Below are positions 6,032 through 11,080 of a DNA stretch of 11,080 nt, in pieces. Made by a program: the position numbers and the translations under genes. The DNA is from Tissierellia bacterium (GTDB lineage: Bacteria > Bacillota > Clostridia > Tissierellales > Sedimentibacteraceae): positions 1 to 11,080 of the forward strand of contig JAQVRY010000053.1 of NCBI GenBank assembly GCA_028700795.1, in the 5' to 3' direction. The stretch's first letter is position 1, and each line of letters starts with the position of its first letter. Under the pieces are notes generated by a model. That model did no database searches. It was not told the origin of the DNA and saw only the letters and a program-made list of their open reading frames with translations.

Positions 6032-7426
6032 ATGAAAGCAAAGGAATGTTTACTATTGCTGCAAAAAATTTTGCAGTTATTAGATGAAGGTGTTCATGTA
6101 CTTGACAAGCATGGCAATACCATCTTATATAATGAAGCTATGTCTGCTTTGGAAAAAATGGATTTAGCTGATGTAATTAAGAAACCGTTTACAGAGGTTT
6201 TTACGGGATTTAATAACGAAAACAGCACTCTTCTAAAGGCTTTACATTCTAAAACTGTAACGAAAAATTTAAAGCAAACATATTTGAACAAGGACGGAAA
6301 AGAAATTTCTACAATTAATACTACAATACCTGTAATAATTGATGAAGAGGTTGTGGCTGCTGTTGAAGTTGCCAAAAATATAACTAAAATTGAAGAAATG
6401 TCCAATACGATTTTAAAGCTCCATGATGAAATCGAAAAACCGGAAAAGGTAAAATATAAGAAAGTAAAAAAATATAATTTTGATAATATTGTAGGACAAT
6501 GTGATAATTTCTTGGATGTTATTGAAAGAGCAAAGAAATCTTCAAGAAATTCTGCTTCTGTATTTATTTACGGTGAAACCGGAACAGGCAAGGAGTTAAT
6601 TGCTCAAAGTATTCATTATGCCAGCTCAAGAAAGGACAATCCTTTTAAAGCGCAAAATTGTGCTGCTCTTCCGGAATCTTTATTGGAAGGATTGTTGTTT
6701 GGGACTACAAAAGGGGGTTTCACCGGAGCAGTTGACCGTGCAGGCTTATTTGAACAAGCAAATGGAGGGACGCTTCTTTTAGATGAAATAAATTCAATGC
6801 CCTATGAACTGCAGCCAAAGCTTTTAAGGGTACTTCAGGAAAATTATATAAGAAGGGTTGGAGGATCAACTGATATTCCAATTGATGTAAGAATTATTAC
6901 TACATGTAATGAGCTACCGGGAAAAATATTAGAGGAAGGTAAGTTAAGAAAAGACTTATTTTATAGGCTTAATGTAATTTCGTTAAATGTGCCTCCTTTA
7001 AGAGATAGAATTGATGATATTATTTTGCTTGCTAAAATGTTTGTTGATAAACACAATGGTAGGTTCAACAAACATGTAACAGATTTTTCAGATGAAGTAT
7101 ACGAGTACCTCTTATCATATGATTATCCGGGCAATGTAAGGGAACTTGAAAATATGATTATGTCAGCTGTAAGCATGTGTGAAAATGATGAACACATTTT
7201 GACAGGCAATCATTTTTCCATTAAACGTACAATTGAGCATAAAATTGATGATTATGAAAAAATCGAAGATTCCGGCATAGATAAATATTTAGGTAGTTTA
7301 GAGAAAAAGATAATACAGAAAGCACTTATAGACAATAACTGCAACATTACAAGAGCATCAAATGCATTAAAAATAAAACGTCAAACCTTGCAGCATAAAA
7401 TTAAGAAATACAATATCAATATATAA
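6032..7426 (+). CDS. RocR-like sigma-54-dependent activator (PAS, AAA+, Fis-type HTH)
   Basis: The 464-residue protein has three parts. A PAS sensor spans about 10-120 (LLDEGVHVLDKHGNTILYNEAM, ending VAKNITKIEEM). The sigma-54-interaction AAA+ ATPase spans about 150-380, with Walker A GETGTGKE (181-188), the sigma-54 contact loop GGFTGA (218-223), Walker B GGTLLLDE (235-242), and RLNV and PPLRDR. The Fis-type DNA-binding helix-turn-helix spans about 425-460 (NITRASNALKIKRQTLQHKI). Architecture and HTH resemble Bacillus RocR, which activates arginine/ornithine catabolic genes. Here the next operon degrades ornithine and has a sigma-54 promoter, so this is very likely its activator, sensing a small ligand (perhaps ornithine) through PAS. 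The contact loop reads GGFTGA rather than the standard GAFTGA. Start ATG 6032, preceded by AGGAGG. It is not a two-component regulator, as no receiver domain is present. Confidence 0.88.
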   Translation: MKAKECLLLLQKILQLLDEGVHVLDKHGNTILYNEAMSALEKMDLADVIKKPFTEVFTGFNNENSTLLKALHSKTVTKNLKQTYLNKDGKEISTINTTIPVIIDEEVVAAVEVAKNITKIEEMSNTILKLHDEIEKPEKVKYKKVKKYNFDNIVGQCDNFLDVIERAKKSSRNSASVFIYGETGTGKELIAQSIHYASSRKDNPFKAQNCAALPESLLEGLLFGTTKGGFTGAVDRAGLFEQANGGTLLLDEINSMPYELQPKLLRVLQENYIRRVGGSTDIPIDVRIITTCNELPGKILEEGKLRKDLFYRLNVISLNVPPLRDRIDDIILLAKMFVDKHNGRFNKHVTDFSDEVYEYLLSYDYPGNVRELENMIMSAVSMCENDEHILTGNHFSIKRTIEHKIDDYEKIEDSGIDKYLGSLEKKIIQKALIDNNCNITRASNALKIKRQTLQHKIKKYNINI

Positions 7427-7430
7427 ACAG

Positions 7431-7477
7431 AAAAGCAAAAATATTTGCACCTTGCTGCAAAGATAATTGCTTTTTTT
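7431..7477 (+). terminator. Rho-independent terminator after the sigma-54 activator gene
   Basis: Outer arms AAAAGCAA (7431-7438) and TTGCTTTT (7467-7474), in a longer T-run ending at 7477, enclose an inner hairpin TTTGCA (7444-7449) with TGCAAA (7456-7461). The inner TTTGCA-N6-TGCAAA is also an operator-like dyad and could double as an upstream activator site for the following sigma-54 promoter. Confidence 0.65.
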
Positions 7478-7567
7478 ATATTATTTCTAAAAATATTGAT
7501 ATTAAAAAGAAAGTATATATTGGAATAAATTGTTTACTTTGAGATAAAATAACTTAAGGGTTGAAAT

Positions 7568-7579
7568 TTGAACGTTCAA
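7568..7579. promoter_or_regulatory. candidate activator-binding palindrome upstream of ord
   Basis: TTGAACGTTCAA is a perfect 12-bp palindrome centred about 70 bp before the predicted sigma-54 transcription start. Fis-type HTH dimers bind such inverted repeats upstream of sigma-54 promoters, usually at 80-150 bp, so this one is slightly close. Assignment to the activator at 6032-7426 is inference. Confidence 0.4.
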
Positions 7580-7617
7580 TACCAAAAAACAGTTAAATTC
7601 ATTTATTCTAATAATTT

Positions 7618-7633
7618 TGGCATAATAATTGCT
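7618..7633 (+). promoter_or_regulatory. sigma-54 (-24/-12) promoter of the ornithine degradation operon
   Basis: TGGCAT-AATAA-TTGCT matches the sigma-54 consensus TGGCAC-N5-TTGCW at all but one listed position. The invariant GG (7619-7620) and GC (7631-7632) have the required spacing. The transcript would start near 7644, about 32 bases ahead of ord. A sigma-54 activator gene sits immediately upstream, which makes the call strong. Confidence 0.85.
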
Positions 7634-7675
7634 AAATATATATTAAGAGAGTAGAAAAATAATAGGAGGATACAA

Positions 7676-8734
7676 ATGCAAAATGTAAAAGTAATTATTT
7701 GGGGACTTGGAGCTATGGGAAGCGGCATGGCAAGAATGCTGCTGAACAAAAAAGGTGTTGACATAATTGGAGCAGTTGGCAGAGGCGCTAAACTTGGAAA
7801 AAGCATGTATGAGATTATAGGAGTAGAAAGAGGAGACAGGCCTGAAGTGCTTGTTGGAACTCCTGAAGATGTTATTAAAGAAAAATCAGCTGATGTAGTT
7901 TTATGCTGTACTGACTCATTTACTAAAGTAGCATTTGACAGATTGAAATTCTGCTTGGAAAGAAAAGTAAACGTAGTATCAAGTGCAGAAGAAATGTCAT
8001 TTCCGCAGGCTCAGAATCCTGAAATTGCAAAACAATTAGATGAAATAGCCAAAGCTAACGGTGTTTCGATAATTGGAACAGGTATTAACCCGGGATTAAT
8101 AATGGACTACTTGGTTGTTGTTATGACAGGATGCTGCGAAACAGTTGACCACATTACTGCAAGAAGAGTAAACAGTTTATCACCCTTTGGTCCGGCAGTT
8201 ATGCATGAGCAAGGTATAGGCATCACTGTTGATGAGTTCAATAAAGGCGTTGAAACAGGCACATTATCCGGACATGTAGGATTCCATGAATCAATCGGTA
8301 TGATTGCAGATGCTATAGGTTGGAAAGTTGACAAAGTAACTACTTCAATGGGTCCGATAGTAACAGACGTAGACAGAAAATCTCCTCATGGATTTGCCAA
8401 AGCAGGGGATGTTGCAGGTTGTGCAATGAAGGGGTACGGATATATTAACGGTGAATTAAAAATTGAAATGGACCACCCTCAGCAAATCGAGCCTGAACAA
8501 GTTGGTATTCAAACAGGTGACTACGTAATAATCAAAGGAACTCCAAATATTAATTTGGTAAACTCTCCTGAAGTTCCGGGAGGAATCGGTACTATTGCTA
8601 TGTGCGTAAACACTATTCCGATGATTATCAACGCTAAACCGGGATTGAATACAATGCTTACTATTCCGGCACCAAGAGCAATTATGGGAGACATGAGAGA
8701 TTTAATAGATTCTGAATGCAAAATAGTAAAATAG
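7676..8734 (+). CDS. ord: (2R,4S)-2,4-diaminopentanoate dehydrogenase
   Basis: Ord catalyses the NAD(P)-dependent oxidative deamination of 2,4-diaminopentanoate to 2-amino-4-ketopentanoate plus ammonia, the second committed step of oxidative ornithine fermentation in the cytoplasm. The 352-residue protein opens with a Rossmann fold, VKVIIWGLGAMGSGMA, with the dinucleotide glycines at 10, 12 and 15. The overall plan resembles dihydrodipicolinate reductase-like dehydrogenases, with GTGINPG (134-140) after the nucleotide-binding half. The identity is supported by the three following genes, ortA, ortB and oraS, which form the conserved ornithine cluster known from Clostridium sticklandii. Start ATG 7676 with AGGAGG six bases upstream. 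It is the first gene of the operon behind the sigma-54 promoter. An unusual 190-bp repeat-filled gap separates it from ortA. Confidence 0.9.
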   Translation: MQNVKVIIWGLGAMGSGMARMLLNKKGVDIIGAVGRGAKLGKSMYEIIGVERGDRPEVLVGTPEDVIKEKSADVVLCCTDSFTKVAFDRLKFCLERKVNVVSSAEEMSFPQAQNPEIAKQLDEIAKANGVSIIGTGINPGLIMDYLVVVMTGCCETVDHITARRVNSLSPFGPAVMHEQGIGITVDEFNKGVETGTLSGHVGFHESIGMIADAIGWKVDKVTTSMGPIVTDVDRKSPHGFAKAGDVAGCAMKGYGYINGELKIEMDHPQQIEPEQVGIQTGDYVIIKGTPNINLVNSPEVPGGIGTIAMCVNTIPMIINAKPGLNTMLTIPAPRAIMGDMRDLIDSECKIVK

Positions 8735-8740
8735 AAGCCA

Positions 8741-8824
8741 CACAACTTGTCATCCTGAGCGATAGCGAAGGATCTCAGGTATCACAACTTGTCATCCTGA
8801 GCGATAGCGAAGGATCTCAGGTAT
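8741..8824 (+). repeat. 42-bp perfect tandem duplication of a dispersed repeat unit
   Basis: Two identical 42-bp units lie head to tail at 8741-8782 and 8783-8824. Each contains CTTGTCATCCTGAGCGATAG followed by CGAAGGATCTCAGG. The sequence belongs to a dispersed GTCATCCTGAGCG..GCGAAGGATCT repeat common in some Firmicutes. It lies between ord and ortA inside the operon, so it is transcribed. The unit is a multiple of three and leaves a frame open across it, but that frame has no coding character. Confidence 0.9.
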
Positions 8825-8829
8825 TAAAT

Positions 8830-8866
8830 GATGAGATTCTTCGAGCTAAAGCTCTCAGAATGACAA
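8830..8866 (-). repeat. inverted copy of the same repeat, closing a palindromic element
   Basis: Read on the minus strand this begins TTGTCATTCTGAG and continues to CGAAGAATCTCAT, a divergent copy of the tandem unit at 8741-8824. Together with the second tandem unit it gives an approximately 78-bp element (8789-8866) with 13-bp ends that match at 12 positions, TTGTCATCCTGAG and CTCAGAATGACAA. It would fold into a long hairpin in the mRNA, like a small MITE or REP-type element. No transposase is present. Confidence 0.8.
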
Positions 8867-8924
8867 TAAAAGCGGCTTATTCAAAAAAAATGCAGAAGCA
8901 AAAAATATTATAAGGAGCGTAATA

Positions 8925-9230
8925 ATGGTTAAAAAAGGTGAATGGGTTTTGATACACAGAATTGTATTAGAGCCGGCTAAAAGAATTCCACAGGTTCCTG
9001 ATGATACTAAAAAGGTACCGTTGGAGTTATGGACTAAAGGATATTTACAGGAAGATGCAAATATCGGAGATGAAGTATCAGTTTTAACAAGAACCAAAAG
9101 AATAGAAAAAGGGACCTTATTGGAAGTAAATCCGTATTATAAGCATGATTTTGGAAAGTTTGTTCCTGAATTAATAACCATCAGCGAACAAGTAAAAGAA
9201 ATTTTATTTGGAGGTGCTGATAATGAGTAA
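8925..9230 (+). CDS. ortA: 2-amino-4-ketopentanoate thiolase, alpha subunit
   Basis: OrtA is the small subunit of the enzyme that splits 2-amino-4-ketopentanoate with CoA into acetyl-CoA and alanine, in complex with the PLP-binding OrtB. The 101-residue product has no signal peptide or membrane segment. It is rich in short beta-type stretches (GEWVLIHRIVLEP, then the conserved KVPLELWTKGYL, IGDEVSVLTRTKR and GTLLEVNPYYKHDFG), as expected for this family. Start ATG 8925 with AAGGAG seven bases upstream. The last eight bases overlap the ortB start (ATGAGTAA), so the two subunits are probably translationally coupled, fitting a fixed stoichiometry. Confidence 0.88.
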   Translation: MVKKGEWVLIHRIVLEPAKRIPQVPDDTKKVPLELWTKGYLQEDANIGDEVSVLTRTKRIEKGTLLEVNPYYKHDFGKFVPELITISEQVKEILFGGADNE

Positions 9231-10623
9231 AGATTTGAGTTATGATGCTGTTATGGCCAGAAGACCTGAAATAATGAAAAATTCATCAGGTATTGATTTT
9301 TCGATATTTGAAAGTGGCTCAATAGCTTTTGATTATGAAAGAATGATGAAAGAGGCAGGATTTTCTATTGAAGAAATCCAGAAAATCCAGTCTGAAAACG
9401 GAGTTGGTAATACTCCAATTATAGAACTTAGAAATTTAACCGCTTTAGCAAGAAAAATTGCTCCTGAAGGAAAAGGTGCAAGAATATTCATAAAAGACGA
9501 AGCAGCAAATGCATCAGGAAGTTTTAAAGCAAGAAGAGCATCGACCGCAGTTTATCAAGCTAAGAAGCTTGGATACAAAGGTGTTGTTAGTGCTACTAGC
9601 GGTAACTACGGTGCTGCAGTTGCATCACAAGCAGCAATGTATGGACTTAAATGTATTGTAGTTCAGGAATGCTATGATTCAAGAGGTGTAGGTCAGCCGG
9701 AAATAATTGAGAAGGCAAGAAAATGTGAAGCATTGGGAGCTGAAGTTGTTCAATTGTCAGTGGGTCCTGAATTGTTTTACACATTCCTTACAATATTGGA
9801 AGAGACCGGATACTTTAATGCTTCTCTGTATACACCATTTGCAGTTGCAGGTGTGGAAACATTGGGTTATGAAATTGCAATGCAATTCAGAGAAAAATTT
9901 GGCAAGGACCCGGATGTTGTAATGGCAACAAACGCAGGAGGTGGAAATCTTACAGGAACTGCAAGAGGACTGAAAAAAGCAGGAGCTCAGTCTCAAATAG
10001 TTGCAGCCAGCGTTGATTTGTCAGGATTGCATATGGCATCAGACACACAATTTAACAAAAAGTCATTTACAACAGGACATACGGGATTTGGAATGCCTTA
10101 TTCAACATGGCCGGATCGTTCTGATGTTCCTCGTTCGGCAGCAAGACCATTAAGATATATTGATAGATACTTAACAGTTCATCAAGGAGAAGTTTTCTAT
10201 ATTACTGAAGCATTGGCAAGTCTTGAAGGATTGGAAAAAGGTCCTGCCGGGAACACTTCACTTACAGCTGCATTTGCACTGGCACAAGAATTAGACCAAG
10301 ATCAAATGATAGTTGTTCAGGAAACCGAATACACAGGAGCAGGCAAGCATATTCAGCCTCAGTTGTCATTTGCAAGAGATAACGGAATCGAAGTTAAATT
10401 CGGAGATCCAAAGGATGAGGTTCCGGGGAAGAATATTATTTTACCGTTACATCCTTCAATGATTACTGCAAATGACGCAGATGTAATCCATATGAGAAGG
10501 TCATTGATTAAAAATTATATTAGCAATTACAAAGTGACACCGACGGAAGCTGACTTAGAATTCCTTGCAGCAGAAACAAATTCTAACGTGGAATTTGTAA
10601 AGGAAGTAATCGCATCTTTGTAG
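9223..10623 (+). CDS. ortB: 2-amino-4-ketopentanoate thiolase, beta subunit (PLP-dependent)
   Basis: OrtB is the PLP-carrying subunit of the thiolase that ends the oxidative ornithine branch. It belongs to fold-type II, related to threonine synthase and cysteine synthase. In the 466-residue protein, the PLP lysine is Lys102 in NASGSFKARRA. SGNYG (126-130) is the usual cofactor/substrate loop, and TNAGGGNLTGT is a glycine-rich phosphate-binding loop. The start is put at ATG 9223, preceded by GGAGGTG (9210-9216) at good spacing. An in-frame TTG at 9208 would add five residues but lies on top of that ribosome binding site, so it is unlikely. The gene overlaps ortA by 8 bp and is followed by a 98-bp gap with a hairpin before oraS. 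Confidence 0.9.
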   Translation: MSKDLSYDAVMARRPEIMKNSSGIDFSIFESGSIAFDYERMMKEAGFSIEEIQKIQSENGVGNTPIIELRNLTALARKIAPEGKGARIFIKDEAANASGSFKARRASTAVYQAKKLGYKGVVSATSGNYGAAVASQAAMYGLKCIVVQECYDSRGVGQPEIIEKARKCEALGAEVVQLSVGPELFYTFLTILEETGYFNASLYTPFAVAGVETLGYEIAMQFREKFGKDPDVVMATNAGGGNLTGTARGLKKAGAQSQIVAASVDLSGLHMASDTQFNKKSFTTGHTGFGMPYSTWPDRSDVPRSAARPLRYIDRYLTVHQGEVFYITEALASLEGLEKGPAGNTSLTAAFALAQELDQDQMIVVQETEYTGAGKHIQPQLSFARDNGIEVKFGDPKDEVPGKNIILPLHPSMITANDADVIHMRRSLIKNYISNYKVTPTEADLEFLAAETNSNVEFVKEVIASL

Positions 10624-10641
10624 AATAAAAACAAATGCTAA

Positions 10642-10688
10642 AGGCGTATATGACATGAAAGATTAAGGTACATTAGTCAAATACGCCT
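10642..10688 (+). promoter_or_regulatory. long hairpin between ortB and oraS
   Basis: AGGCGTAT (10642-10649) pairs with ATACGCCT (10681-10688). After one A/A mismatch, TGAC (10651-10654) pairs with GTCA (10676-10679), and ATG/CAT can extend the stem further with a bulge. No T-run follows, so it does not look like a full terminator. It could be an mRNA processing or stability element that sets OraS/OraE levels apart from OrtA/OrtB. Confidence 0.55.
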
Positions 10689-10721
10689 ATTTGAAATTTA
10701 AAAATAAACAGGAGGATATTT

Positions 10722-11072
10722 ATGAAAAGAGCTGATGATTACCAACAAAGAAGAGCTCACTTAGCGAATCTTACAGATGAAGAATTATACGAAAGATTTT
10801 GGAGTTTAGCAAATGAAATTGTTGACCCTCTATTGGAATTAGGAAGGAAAAATACAACACCATCTGTTGAAAGAAGCATACTGCTTAGAATGGGATTTTC
10901 AAGCATTGAAGTTAAACCCATAGTTGAAGGAGTAATGAGTAAAGGTTTAATGGGAAAAGGTGCAGGAAATGTTGTATGGAGACTTTCGAAAAAATTAGGT
11001 TGCTCAGTGCGTGAAGCAGGCTTGCTGCTTGCAGACGGTAAACACTGGGATGACGTAGACACATTATTTTAA
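10722..11072 (+). CDS. oraS: D-ornithine 4,5-aminomutase, S subunit
   Basis: OraS is the small subunit of the adenosylcobalamin- and PLP-dependent aminomutase that moves the 5-amino group of D-ornithine to C4, giving 2,4-diaminopentanoate, the substrate of Ord. The cofactors are bound by the large OraE subunit; OraS is a small accessory chain. The 116-residue product (KRADDYQQRRAHLANLTDEELYERFW, then the conserved ARG-rich middle with TTPSVERSILLRMGFSS and the end GCSVREAGLLLADGKHWDDVDTLF) matches the family in length and pattern. ATG 10722 has AGGAGG six bases upstream. Directly after the stop, AAGGAGGG (11071-11078) is a ribosome binding site for a gene just outside the window, expected to be oraE. 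Ornithine racemase (orr) is not in view. Confidence 0.9.
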   Translation: MKRADDYQQRRAHLANLTDEELYERFWSLANEIVDPLLELGRKNTTPSVERSILLRMGFSSIEVKPIVEGVMSKGLMGKGAGNVVWRLSKKLGCSVREAGLLLADGKHWDDVDTLF

Positions 11073-11080
11073 GGAGGGAA

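Noticed and set aside
6600..6782. 60-codon + strand frame inside the sigma-54 activator gene
   Set aside because: It is out of frame with, and entirely inside, the conserved AAA+ domain coding sequence.
8741..8866. Possible CRISPR array
   Set aside because: The units are directly adjacent without unique spacers, there are only two, and no cas gene is present.
8716..8913. Small + strand reading frame of 65 codons with a repeated VILSDSEGSQ segment
   Set aside because: It is simply the translation of the 42-bp tandem DNA repeat, overlaps the end of ord, and has no ribosome binding site. Such translated repeats are a known annotation artefact.
9208..9222. TTG start for ortB adding five residues
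   Set aside because: The TTG overlaps the GGAGGTG ribosome binding site that serves ATG 9223 at normal spacing.
10624..10721. Cobalamin riboswitch ahead of oraS
   Set aside because: The gap is too short (98 bp) and lacks any recognisable B12-box; only a simple hairpin is present.

Overview
The window is AT-rich, all genes lie on the + strand, and ribosome binding sites are strong AGGAGG types. It looks like a low-GC Firmicute of the Clostridia/Tissierellia kind. The strongest clue to lifestyle is at the right end: ord, ortA, ortB and oraS, most of the pathway by which anaerobes such as Acetoanaerobium (Clostridium) sticklandii oxidise ornithine to acetate, alanine and ammonia. The genus cannot be fixed from sequence reading alone.

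Layout. (1) 2-208 is the 3' end of trpS, closed by a terminator. (2) 427-1650 encodes a MerR-type regulator fused to a zinc-ribbon plus methyltransferase-like domain. A terminator follows, and then a promoter with the 19-bp spacer and internal dyad typical of MerR-controlled genes, driving (3) 1878-3689, a lipoprotein FMN/FAD reductase of the fumarate/urocanate reductase superfamily. Its active-site positions do not look like those of a fumarate reductase. (4) 3942-5753 is a divergent BipA/TypA GTPase. (5) 6032-7426 is a RocR-like PAS-AAA+-Fis sigma-54 activator. (6) A sigma-54 promoter at 7618-7633 precedes ord-ortA-ortB-oraS. The next gene, expected to be oraE, has its ribosome binding site in the last bases but lies outside.

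How the genes work together. The sigma-54 activator most likely senses ornithine or a related amino acid and switches on the ord operon. D-ornithine is rearranged by OraS/OraE to 2,4-diaminopentanoate. Ord deaminates this oxidatively to 2-amino-4-ketopentanoate, and OrtA/OrtB cleave that with CoA to acetyl-CoA and alanine. The MerR/flavoprotein pair looks like a separate regulated reductase module whose substrate is unknown.

The least explained signal is a pair of related 5' leaders upstream of bipA (about 3866-3926) and of the sigma-54 activator (about 5954-6015). They share the AGAGGAATGTCCC core and have two stems that appear to covary. Each begins just downstream of a good sigma-A promoter, so they are candidates for a shared cis-acting RNA. 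Two other non-coding items deserve attention: a dispersed palindromic repeat family inserted inside the ord operon (with a decayed copy after bipA), and a long hairpin between ortB and oraS.
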